DNA of 8,289 nt from Crocosphaera chwakensis CCY0110 (GCF_000169335.1 NZ_AAXW01000111.1:1-8289), one strand, 5' to 3'. Shown: positions 1-5,323, counted from the stretch's first letter. The notes: generated by a model not told the origin, from the sequence alone. Translations and numbers: made by a program.

Positions 1-85
1 AAACCTTGTTCTCAGGAACAAGAGTAGTTAGGATCGTGAATGTGCTAGTAGCTGTAGCTAATAAAATAGTGTTAATAATTTTCAT
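1..85 (-). CDS. Start of a secreted protein, truncated by the window edge
   Basis: The minus strand opens with ATG at 85 and stays open for 28 codons to the edge. The visible peptide is MKIINTILLATATSTFTILT followed by TLVPENKV. A lysine near the start followed by a hydrophobic run ending near an Ala/Thr-rich stretch is the pattern of a Sec signal peptide. An AAGGA ribosome binding site lies at 91-97 (reverse strand), about 8 bases before the start, which supports it. The gene is divergent from the truncated HTH copy at 164. Nothing of the mature protein can be seen. By analogy with the neighbours it could be another exported protein, but that is a guess. Confidence 0.55.
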   Translation of the reverse strand, partial: MKIINTILLATATSTFTILTTLVPENKV

Positions 86-134
86 GTTTAGATCCTTACT
101 TAAGATGAAGATGGAACGATTTATATTATAGGAA

Positions 135-242
135 TAAGTCAGGAGTAGTCCTATTCTGTTTAAATGCCTAAGTCTTTAACCACTTCAGAAAATAATATAC
201 TGCGTCCCGAAGATTTTGATCCCCCACTGAAACGTAAAGAAC
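135..242 (+). repeat. Direct repeat, copy A (leader and 5' end of HTH gene)
   Basis: This 108-bp block matches 2189-2296 without gaps (constant offset 2054) with 5 mismatches, about 95% identity. It starts 29 bases before the ATG and ends 26 codons into the gene. Four mismatches are coding, and only one changes an amino acid (Thr6 here, Asn6 in copy B). The match stops abruptly at 242, where tyrosine recombinase sequence begins on the other strand, so this is a recombination joint. Confidence 0.93.
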
Positions 243-247
243 AATAG
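164..247 (+). pseudogene. Truncated copy of the 94-aa HTH protein gene
   Basis: ATG at 164 starts a 27-codon frame that reads as the first 26 residues of the intact protein at 2218-2502 with a single substitution (N6T). It then meets a TAG at 245-247 supplied by the adjoining recombinase remnant. The HTH domain, which begins near residue 32 of the intact protein, is missing. The product would therefore be only the charged N-terminal tail. It may be an inert fragment, but it keeps the same leader sequence as the intact gene, including the AGGAGTAGTCCT dyad, and so could still be transcribed. Confidence 0.85.
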
Positions 248-369
248 GCGGTGTAGAGGCAAAAACTAAATAAAGTGCGATGTAGTAGGGTTTGCAGTCC
301 TTGGTTGAAAAGGAGGTGAATTTCGTCGGGAGTGAGGATTTTCGCTCTGCCGTGTCGTTCTCTTTTCAT
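243..369 (-). pseudogene. N-terminal remnant of a tyrosine recombinase (phage-integrase family)
   Basis: From ATG at 369 the minus strand reads MKRERHGRAKILTPDEIHLL and continues FNQGLQTLLHRTLFSFCLYTAY before running into the reverse complement of the HTH repeat at about 242. The pattern 'basic start, G-A-K-I-L-T-P-D-E-I, then a helix with LFSFCLYTA' resembles the N-terminus of small cyanobacterial site-specific integrases. In those proteins the next residues are normally an Arg-containing segment of the catalytic core. None of the catalytic residues (R, H, R, Y) is present, so this is a broken fragment of about 42 codons. The frame stays open downstream only because the antisense of the repeat has no stop. 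The family call is from memory of the family pattern. Confidence 0.6.
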
Positions 370-404
370 GATCTTTAGGATTTCTTTATAAAAAAAATTT
401 GAGA

Positions 405-444
405 TACAAATTAAATTTGTAAGCATAATGATTAATAATATTAA
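405..444. promoter_or_regulatory. Two palindromes upstream of the first PEP-CTERM gene
   Basis: Bases 405-421 form an exact palindrome, TACAAATT-A-AATTTGTA. Bases 432-444 form a second, TTAATA-A-TATTAA. Both are centred on a single A, and their centres are 25 bp apart. They lie 17-56 bp before the ATG at 461 and upstream of the divergent recombinase remnant. This is a typical place for a dimeric repressor to bind. The region is very AT-rich, so the shorter palindrome could be chance. No convincing -35/-10 pair was found. Confidence 0.35.
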
Positions 445-460
445 GCAATAAAGCAATACT

Positions 461-1132
461 ATGGTATTAACTAAACAAGTCTATTCAGTTATTACAATTA
501 TTAGTGGTTCTTTGGCTTTGGCTCAATCTTCTTTTGCTGCAGACATTAGGTTGAGTCCAACTGACATAATTGATGAGCCAAAAAAACTCCGTGTTGTTTG
601 GACTGGGACTGAATTTTTTCCTGGGAATAATATTATTTTAAATGAACCAAGTTTAGAAAATTGGTCAGTCTCAGAAACAACTTTAGAATATATAGGATTA
701 GGTACATGGGCTAAACCTGATAGTGCGCCTATTGCTCCAGTTGAACCAGCAACCGTAAAGGTCAGACATACAACAGATCCACATCCTGAATTAGGAGAAT
801 CTGGTGGAGGTAGAGAAACGAGTTTGTCCATAGCTTTTTCTGAATTTCCTCCAAATGGCGAATTTACGCCTCTTGTGCCAAATAGCGGTTCTGATTCTAG
901 CTCTGCATCACATCCTCCTATCCATTTTGATTCGTACAATATAGAATATACTTATACTGACAGAGGTAGTGGCAATCCAGATTCTTTAAGAGTTGTTTTA
1001 ACAGGCACTCATATCCCTGAACCTAGTTCAACGTTTAGCCTTTTCGCTCTTGGCATACTTGGAGCAAGTACAATATTCAAAGGAAAATTAAAGTTTTCTA
1101 ATTTTTATCAAAAAAGAAATCAGAAGTTTTGA
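461..1132 (+). CDS. Exported PEP-CTERM-type protein, 223 aa, function unknown
   Basis: Residues 1-27 (MVLTKQVYSVITIISGSLAL then AQSSFAA) are a clear Sec signal peptide with an AxA-like cleavage site. The C-terminal 39 residues have the tripartite sorting tail: PEP motif at 186-188, hydrophobic segment SLFALGILGAS, then a basic end (FKGKLKFSN...KRNQK). In cyanobacteria such tails are thought to be recognised by a cyanoexosortase, which would place the protein at the cell surface or in extracellular matrix. No exosortase is in the window. The central part has no domain I recognise. It holds a Pro/Gly/Ser-rich middle (residues about 105-155) and likely beta strands. There is no good Shine-Dalgarno before 461. 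The gene is AT-rich compared with rep and runs in tandem with the next PEP-CTERM gene. Confidence 0.85.
   Translation: MVLTKQVYSVITIISGSLALAQSSFAADIRLSPTDIIDEPKKLRVVWTGTEFFPGNNIILNEPSLENWSVSETTLEYIGLGTWAKPDSAPIAPVEPATVKVRHTTDPHPELGESGGGRETSLSIAFSEFPPNGEFTPLVPNSGSDSSSASHPPIHFDSYNIEYTYTDRGSGNPDSLRVVLTGTHIPEPSSTFSLFALGILGASTIFKGKLKFSNFYQKRNQKF
1016..1113 (+). repeat. PEP-CTERM tail repeat, copy 1
   Basis: These 98 bases encode the sorting tail and align without gaps to 1877-1974, with about 14 mismatches (roughly 86% identity by eye). The upstream parts of the two genes show no comparable similarity. Confidence 0.85.
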
Positions 1133-1156
1133 TTAAGCCAACAAGTAAAATATTCC

Positions 1157-1199
1157 GCAGTTGTAGATAAATATTTCCTTTTTATAACTAATCAACTGC
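1157..1199 (+). terminator. Possible hairpin after the first PEP-CTERM gene
   Basis: GCAGTTG at 1157-1163 pairs perfectly with CAACTGC at 1193-1199. The stem can extend by TAG/CTA across a 2-nt bulge. It starts 24 bases after the stop at 1132. There is no U-tract, so an intrinsic terminator is uncertain. A competing AT-only stem (1148-1154 with 1170-1176) overlaps it. It may simply end or stabilise the transcript. Confidence 0.25.
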
Positions 1200-1312
1200 T
1201 GATTTAGCAACGCTTATCTCTGTTTATTTAGCTCCATAAGAATTTCTTTATAGAAAATAATTTTAGGATTAGATAAACTTTAATGATTTTGAATAATAGT
1301 AGGATCAAAGTC

Positions 1313-1996
1313 ATGCGTTATAAATTTTTCTTATATTCAATAACAATAGGTTTGCTAACTATAGTTCAACCAAATATTAAAGCACAAGAGATAGATTTTA
1401 ATGACAATCCCATTGATTTTAAGGGATTTATAGTTAATGGAGATAAGATAATTAATCAAACTCAACCAACTTTAAAAAAGACTCAAAATGGATTTACAGT
1501 TGAAGATTTTACTTATACAGTTTCTCCTCCAGCTAGAAATTTGCAGTGGCAAGCTTCACGCGAATTTAATTTAATTGCTGAAGAAGCAAGTGATGTAACA
1601 GTTTCTATCGCAGGTAATACTAGAGTAACTTTAACAGGAGGAAACTTTACATTCATAGTTATAGGAGGAATAGATGAAGGGATCACAGTAGATTTTATAT
1701 CGGAAGATATACAAGGACCTTTTGATGGTATTATTGAGTGGAATAAAAGTGGAATTGAAAAAGATGTTTCTCCAGGAACTCATACTTTAGACTTGATTGC
1801 TGGTGGAGCATTTAACAGTGCGAATCCTAATGATAGATTAATTGTGAGTTCAGTTTATGATATTTCAGCATCTGTACCAGAACCCAATTCAACGCTTAGT
1901 CTTCTCGCTCTTGGCATAGTTGGAGCAGGTACAATTCTCAAAAGAAAATTAAAGTTTTCAAATTCTCATCAAAAAGAACTAAAAAGTTTCGATTAA
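1313..1996 (+). CDS. Exported PEP-CTERM-type protein, 227 aa, function unknown
   Basis: The frame is open from ATG 1283 (237 aa), but I prefer ATG 1313. It has an AGGA site about 9 bases upstream and gives a compact signal peptide, MRYKFFLYSITIGLLTIVQP followed by NIKAQ. The longer form adds ten mostly polar residues. The last 40 residues form a PEP-CTERM tail: VPEP, hydrophobic SLLALGIVGAGTIL, then KRKLKF and a basic end. The mature part (about 160 residues) is rich in Thr, Asn, Asp and beta-forming residues, as expected of a secreted beta-sandwich, but I recognise no catalytic motif. It is probably surface-anchored through a cyanoexosortase encoded elsewhere. It lies 180 bp after its tandem neighbour and shares its tail sequence. 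Confidence 0.82.
   Translation: MRYKFFLYSITIGLLTIVQPNIKAQEIDFNDNPIDFKGFIVNGDKIINQTQPTLKKTQNGFTVEDFTYTVSPPARNLQWQASREFNLIAEEASDVTVSIAGNTRVTLTGGNFTFIVIGGIDEGITVDFISEDIQGPFDGIIEWNKSGIEKDVSPGTHTLDLIAGGAFNSANPNDRLIVSSVYDISASVPEPNSTLSLLALGIVGAGTILKRKLKFSNSHQKELKSFD
1877..1974 (+). repeat. PEP-CTERM tail repeat, copy 2
   Basis: This is the partner of 1016-1113. It covers the PEP motif, the transmembrane-like segment and the basic end (KRKLKFSNSHQK against KGKLKFSNFYQK). Confidence 0.85.
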
Positions 1997-2023
1997 GCTA
2001 AGAGAAATACTTGTTTTAAATAT

Positions 2024-2054
2024 CTATTTTGATTAAGTGATTAATTCAAAATAG
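2024..2054 (+). terminator. Inverted repeat after the second PEP-CTERM gene
   Basis: CTATTTTGA at 2024-2032 pairs with TCAAAATAG at 2046-2054. TTAA inside each arm can extend the stem across a one-base bulge. It starts 28 bases after the stop at 1996. It is AT-rich and lacks a U-tract, so it may be a weak terminator, an mRNA end-stabiliser or a protein-binding dyad. Confidence 0.35.
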
Positions 2055-2113
2055 AAGACTTTCAGAAGGAATTAAAGTGCTGGAAAGTAAGGCAGATTCT
2101 AAAGTGTCCCCCA

Positions 2114-2178
2114 TTGTCTAGACAAAAATGCTCATAGGATAACTCCGCTAAATTCTTCACAAAACGGTCATGCCGTTT
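2114..2178. promoter_or_regulatory. Two dyads upstream of the HTH gene
   Basis: TTGTCTAGACAA at 2114-2125 is a perfect 12-bp palindrome. AAACGG at 2162-2167 and CCGTTT at 2173-2178 are perfect inverted arms around a 5-base spacer. Both sit 40-104 bp before the HTH gene start, in non-coding DNA, where an autoregulatory operator or recombination site could lie. Neither is present upstream of the truncated copy at 164. Confidence 0.35.
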
Positions 2179-2188
2179 AATATGGAGG

Positions 2189-2296
2189 TAAGTCAGGAGT
2201 AGTCCTAATCTGTTTAAATGCCTAAGTCTCTAAACACTTCAGAAAATAATATTCTGCGTCCCGAAGATTTTGATCCCCCACTAAAACGTAAAGAAC
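2189..2296 (+). repeat. Direct repeat, copy B (leader and 5' end of HTH gene)
   Basis: This is the intact partner of 135-242. Both copies keep AGGAGTAGTCCT (2195-2206 here), a short dyad with AGGA/TCCT arms that contains an AGGAG 18 bases before the ATG. Confidence 0.93.
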
Positions 2297-2502
2297 CAAG
2301 TCTCCCTGGTTATTGGACGCTTGAAGAGATTGCGACTGAGGTAAATCTTAGCACTCGTCGAATAGGATACGATATTACGGGCTATCCGAAGAAAAACATT
2401 GAGCCAAATCTAGAAGCGTTCAAAGTTGGGAGAATTCTCTTTATATCTGATGAAAATGCTTTAGAGTACATCAAACGTCATCGTGAACGCAAAAAATCTT
2501 AA
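2218..2502 (+). CDS. Small winged-HTH DNA-binding protein, 94 aa
   Basis: Residues 1-30 are a polar, charged N-terminal arm. Residues about 32-56 (YWTLEEIATEVNLSTRRIGY) look like a MerR/excisionase-type helix-turn-helix: 'WTLEEIA..VNLS.R.I'. The segment LEAFKVGRILFISDENALEY (66-84) matches the wing and following helix of excisionase-like proteins. The end is very basic (KRHRERKKS), consistent with DNA contact. The gene lies 267 bp upstream of rep on the same strand, with no obvious terminator between. A small gene ahead of the initiator gene is also how I recall the Synechocystis pSYSA rep locus (ssr7036-slr7037). Likely roles are rep regulator, copy-number or partition factor, or excisionase-like accessory protein. 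There is no ribosome binding site at normal distance; the nearest AGGAG is 18 bases upstream in a dyad. Confidence 0.75.
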   Translation: MPKSLNTSENNILRPEDFDPPLKRKEPSLPGYWTLEEIATEVNLSTRRIGYDITGYPKKNIEPNLEAFKVGRILFISDENALEYIKRHRERKKS

Positions 2503-2570
2503 CAAATTATAGTTTCAAAAAGGTTTCCAAAATGAGAAACTCGTATTAAGGTAATAATACACAACAAAAC

Positions 2571-2662
2571 CCCACCGACCGTCTCACCGAAAAGTAGGGC
2601 TTGTTGCGTATTTGTAAAAATACAATAATACTTATGATTAATCCTACCCTATTTCGGTGGGA
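2571..2662 (+). promoter_or_regulatory. Mutually exclusive stems in the rep leader
   Basis: CACCGAAA-(AG)-TAGGG at 2585-2599 pairs with CCCTATTTCGGTG at 2647-2659. Flanking T-A, C-G and U-G pairs (2582-2584 with 2660-2662) extend this to about 16 bp with one 2-nt bulge. The same right arm, TCGGTGGG at 2654-2661, can instead pair perfectly over 8 bp with CCCACCGA at 2571-2578. Two upstream arms competing for one downstream arm is the layout of an attenuator or a refolding control RNA. Confidence 0.45.
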
Positions 2663-2730
2663 ACAGACAAGTATTGTACACAATTCTGCTGTCTGGAAAT
2701 CCTCTGCATTTCTCAAGTATCCCCAAATCC

Positions 2731-2768
2731 CTTCCCCCCCTCTGGCTCTTATGAAGAGAAGGGGGAAG
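2731..2768 (+). promoter_or_regulatory. Hairpin that would bury the rep ribosome binding site
   Basis: CTTCCCCC (2731-2738) pairs with GGGGGAAG (2761-2768). Inside it CTCTT (2746-2750) pairs with AAGAG (2754-2758) around the loop ATG. The 3' arm carries the purine-rich Shine-Dalgarno region (AAGGGGG, 2759-2765) and ends one base before the rep GTG. Folding should therefore block rep translation. Confidence 0.55.
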
Positions 2769-2780
2769 CGTGATCAATAA
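2751..2780 (+). CDS. Possible 9-aa leader peptide overlapping the rep start
   Basis: ATG at 2751 opens a 9-codon frame, MKRRGKRDQ, ending with TAA at 2778-2780. It overlaps the rep GTG (2770) in another frame. Its ATG is exactly the three-base loop of the ribosome-binding-site hairpin. Ribosomes translating it would open that hairpin and stop next to the rep start, as in leader-peptide coupling of plasmid rep genes such as tap-repA of IncFII. It has no clear Shine-Dalgarno of its own, so it is only a candidate. Confidence 0.3.
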   Translation: MKRRGKRDQ

Positions 2781-5193
2781 CACCTTAATCCGTCAGGAAT
2801 TCATCACATCGTCAGGAATCGCCCCTGACCTCTACGATTTTGCCGTCAAAATCGTCCCCGACCTTGAAATTGACTCCATCACCAAAGAAGTGACGGGAAC
2901 GCCTTTGTATGACCTGTTGGGTTGGCCTTACACCCGATTTGGTCATCAAGCCAAACCCAACCTTCTTGGGGCGGCCTTCTACTCCGAAAATGGCAAGCTG
3001 TTTCAAACCAAAGTTTATGGTCAAGCCGATACAGGGAACAAAACAGGAAAATATTACGCCCCCAAAGGCATAGGGGACGTTCCTTATCTGCCCCCCGTGC
3101 CAGCCCTAACTTGGTTGGCTATGTGTATCGAACATCAGCAACCGTTACCAGAGAGGTTAATTCAATGGCTAAAGGGTTTAGTAGTGAGCAACACAACACT
3201 CCTGAACAGCTTAAAAGGCTATTGCTTAAGCATTGGAAAGAACAAGGCCAAGGACAAGGACACTTCCTGTTCAAACGAAAACGCAAAAAACATCTGGCTA
3301 CGGTTGTTGAGTGGTTCAACCACAAATACCCCAATTACATCGCCGACTATCATCCAGGGGACAGAACCTCTTGCGGATTCTGCGCTATTAGAATTCTCGA
3401 AAGAACTAAGAGAGCAGAACATTGTCATTAACGGATATTGGGAATGGTTCCAAACCACCACCATCCCCTTAACCCTCACAGAAGGGGTCAAGAAGACCCT
3501 TTCTAGCCTCTCCATAGAGATTCCTACCATTTCCCTGTTTGGCTGCCAATGTGGGGCAAAAACTAAGGACTCAGAGGGGAATATAATTCCCCTGACCCTC
3601 ATTCCTGAATTAATTCCCCTGGTCAAAGGTCGACGGGTTAACATCGCCTTTGACCGTGATATCAAACCCAAAGCCAAACAAGCCGTCATCAAAGGTATTA
3701 GAAGACTGGCGATCGCCATTTCCAAAGCCGGTGGCCATCCCCATATCGTCACCTGGGATGCCAAGTTAGGCAAAGGACTCGATGACCTCATCGTTAACCA
3801 AGGGGCTGACTTTGCTAAAACCGTCATCAACAGTGCCGTCTCCTTCCCCCAATGGGAAAATAAAGCTCTCACAAGTATTTCCCATTTGGTTGACCTCATC
3901 GTTAACCAACGTTACTTAGATATAGAAATTCCTGAAAATGCCCAATTAATCGGCATCAAATCCGCTAAGAAAACAGGAAAGACCCAATTACTGTCTAAAA
4001 TCGCTAGTCTGGCAGAGGAGGGCGTTCCCATCCTAGTGCCATTACACCGAGAACAATTGGCTAAAGAACTGGGAAGACGGTTAAACATAGAATACCGCAC
4101 CGAATTGACCAAAGCAGGACGGCAACTGGGGTATAGTCTCTGTGTGGACTCCCTCCACCCCCATGCCAATCCTCCCTTTAAGCCCAATAATTGGTCAGGA
4201 GCTATCTTAATGCTCGATGAAGCTGACCAAGTTATTTGGCACGCCTTAAACTCCCCTACCTGTAAATTCAATCGTGTACCCATGCTCGAAAGCTTTAAAG
4301 AGTTGGTGCAGAATGTCATTGAAGGAGGGGGGAGAATCTTTCTATGTGATGCGGATTTATCCCCCTTGGCCATCGAGTACATGGAGAAATTAATCGGCCA
4401 TCCCGTCAAGCGATGGATTGTCGAGAATCACTATAACCCCAACCAAGGAAAACGAATTCTCTATAATTTCGACTCTCCTGAAATGCTTCTCAAACAAATC
4501 TTTGAGGCTATTGAGCGAGGGGAAAAAATTATTATTCACACCGCAGCCCAAAAGGCCAAGAGTCAATGGTCAACCATTAACCTTGAAATCCTCATCAAAC
4601 AGGTCTTTAAGCATCTTAACCTCAAGATTTTAAGAATAGACGGGGAATCGTCAACGGAACTGTCACACCCTGCCGATGGGGTGATGGGAAATCTTAATGC
4701 GGTTCTCCCCCTCTATGACATTGTGATCACCTCTCCTGTATTAGAAACAGGGGTGAGTATCGATGTGAAGCACTTTGATGGGGTCTACTGTTTTGCCGGG
4801 GGTGTGCAAACCGTCGAAGCTGTCTGTCAAACCATCGAACGAGTTAGAGACGATGTACCTCGTTATTTATATGTCAAGAAAACCTCGTCAACCCGGATTG
4901 GTAATGGAGCGACAGATCACCGAGGGTTATTAAAGAGTCAAAAGAAAGTATTTACCACTAATCTGAATTTATTGGCTCAAAGTGATACTTTAGCTGCCTT
5001 AGATGGAGAACACCCTGAACACCTTTCCACTTGGGTTAAAAAGGCTTGTTTAGTTAATTTAGGTTATCGTCATTATCGAGAGTTTATCCTCACTAAGTTG
5101 GCAGAAGATGGGTATGAGATCATTAATTATACGGCTGACTCTGTTGAGGAGGAAAAGTCAGATAAGGAGGAAATTAAAGGGATGATTAGCTAA
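2770..5193 (+). CDS. Plasmid replication initiator, CyRepA1-like (DUF3854/TOPRIM plus SF2 helicase), 807 aa, probably lacking its C-terminal part
   Basis: The start is GTG, just after AAGGGGGAAG. The N-terminus (LIRQEFITSSGIAPDLYDFA...VPDLEID) matches how I remember CyRepA1-type initiators. Residues about 222-345 are the DUF3854/TOPRIM-like part: LTLTEGVKK (TOPRIM glutamate), FGCQCG, VNIAFDRDIKPKA (DxD, D295/D297) and GKGLDDLIV. Residues about 391-705 are a superfamily 2 helicase: Walker A GIKSAKKTGKT (395-405), Walker B/DEAD MLDEAD (481-486), ITSPVLETGVSID (653-665, motif V-like) and QTIERVRD (687-694, motif VI arginine finger). It should bind and open or prime the plasmid origin in the cytoplasm. 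It stops at TAA 5191-5193, before the C-terminal domain found as a separate ORF at 5324. Residues about 142-196 look out of frame (see findings). GC content is higher than in the flanking genes. Confidence 0.88.
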   Translation: MINNTLIRQEFITSSGIAPDLYDFAVKIVPDLEIDSITKEVTGTPLYDLLGWPYTRFGHQAKPNLLGAAFYSENGKLFQTKVYGQADTGNKTGKYYAPKGIGDVPYLPPVPALTWLAMCIEHQQPLPERLIQWLKGLVVSNTTLLNSLKGYCLSIGKNKAKDKDTSCSNENAKNIWLRLLSGSTTNTPITSPTIIQGTEPLADSALLEFSKELREQNIVINGYWEWFQTTTIPLTLTEGVKKTLSSLSIEIPTISLFGCQCGAKTKDSEGNIIPLTLIPELIPLVKGRRVNIAFDRDIKPKAKQAVIKGIRRLAIAISKAGGHPHIVTWDAKLGKGLDDLIVNQGADFAKTVINSAVSFPQWENKALTSISHLVDLIVNQRYLDIEIPENAQLIGIKSAKKTGKTQLLSKIASLAEEGVPILVPLHREQLAKELGRRLNIEYRTELTKAGRQLGYSLCVDSLHPHANPPFKPNNWSGAILMLDEADQVIWHALNSPTCKFNRVPMLESFKELVQNVIEGGGRIFLCDADLSPLAIEYMEKLIGHPVKRWIVENHYNPNQGKRILYNFDSPEMLLKQIFEAIERGEKIIIHTAAQKAKSQWSTINLEILIKQVFKHLNLKILRIDGESSTELSHPADGVMGNLNAVLPLYDIVITSPVLETGVSIDVKHFDGVYCFAGGVQTVEAVCQTIERVRDDVPRYLYVKKTSSTRIGNGATDHRGLLKSQKKVFTTNLNLLAQSDTLAALDGEHPEHLSTWVKKACLVNLGYRHYREFILTKLAEDGYEIINYTADSVEEEKSDKEEIKGMIS
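3709..3716. other. HIP1 octamer
   Basis: GCGATCGC, extended to GGCGATCGCC at 3708-3717, is the highly iterated palindrome common in many cyanobacterial genomes. It supports a cyanobacterial host, although only one copy is seen. Confidence 0.6.
3783..3801 (+). repeat. 19-bp exact direct repeat inside rep, copy 1
   Basis: TGACCTCATCGTTAACCAA occurs here and again at 3891-3909. The copies are 108 bp apart and in frame. Both encode DLIVNQ, at Rep residues 339-344 and 375-380. Confidence 0.95.
3891..3909 (+). repeat. 19-bp exact direct repeat inside rep, copy 2
   Basis: This is the identical partner of 3783-3801. It lies in the linker between the TOPRIM-like region and the helicase. Confidence 0.95.
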
Positions 5194-5323
5194 TCAAGAG
5201 GAAATTATAACCAAGAATGTAATAGTATTTCTGCTCAGAGAACCCTAGTGATGCCGAATTAATGAATTAAAAGAGAGAAAAGAAAAGCAAAGAAGACCGA
5301 CATCGCCAGCGTAAAGGGGAATT
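5194..5323 (+). pseudogene. Frame-broken linker between the two parts of Rep
   Basis: Past the TAA at 5191 the rep frame goes on to read NYNQECNSIS (5203-5232). A second frame then reads ENPSDAEL (5238-5261), a third NELKE (5261-5275), and the second again KREKKSKEDRHRQRKGEL (5271-5324). The frame of the 196-aa ORF then takes over. Joined, these pieces look like the charged linker of full-length CyRepA1-type proteins. At least one stop and several indels must therefore have broken a once continuous gene, or the sequence has indel errors here. Confidence 0.6.

Larger units (their letters stand above)
2503..2769 (+). promoter_or_regulatory. Structured rep leader, candidate copy-control region or origin
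   Basis: This 267-bp gap holds six inverted repeats. They are AGTTTC/GAAACT (2511-2516/2536-2541), GTATTA/TAATAC (2543-2548/2555-2560), a long stem 2582-2599/2647-2662, GTATTT/AAATAC with a GTAA loop (2608-2623), CAGACA/TGTCTG (2664-2669/2690-2695, enclosing ATTG/CAAT), and CTTCCCCC/GGGGGAAG (2731-2738/2761-2768). Such density before an initiator gene fits a regulatory leader RNA, possibly opposed by an antisense RNA, or a replication origin. No true iteron array was found. Transcript ends cannot be assigned from sequence. Confidence 0.5.

Noticed and set aside
160..456. 98-codon minus-strand frame across the repeat and recombinase remnant
   Set aside because: Its start region is a hydrophobic AT-rich extension and its end is antisense to the HTH repeat. 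Only 243-369 resembles a real protein, so it is listed as a remnant instead.
523..939. 138-codon minus-strand frame inside the first PEP-CTERM gene
   Set aside because: It is antisense to a gene with a clear signal peptide and sorting tail. It has no ribosome binding site or recognisable domain.
380..1252. 11-bp repeat ATTTCTTTATA at 380-390 and 1242-1252
   Set aside because: It is short and AT-rich in AT-rich gaps. It fits chance and no promoter spacing supports it.
2182..2202. Six-codon upstream ORF MEVSQE before the HTH gene
   Set aside because: The ATG is absent at the matching position of the duplicated copy (ATA there), and there is no ribosome binding site, so conservation argues against it.
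2553..2631. AATAATAC twice in the rep leader as possible iterons
   Set aside because: Only two 8-bp AT-rich copies (2553-2560 and 2624-2631) with irregular spacing, which is too little for an iteron array.
3219..4409. Long minus-strand frames (226 and 165 codons) inside rep
   Set aside because: They are antisense shadows of the helicase/TOPRIM coding sequence. Their composition is odd and no motif is seen.
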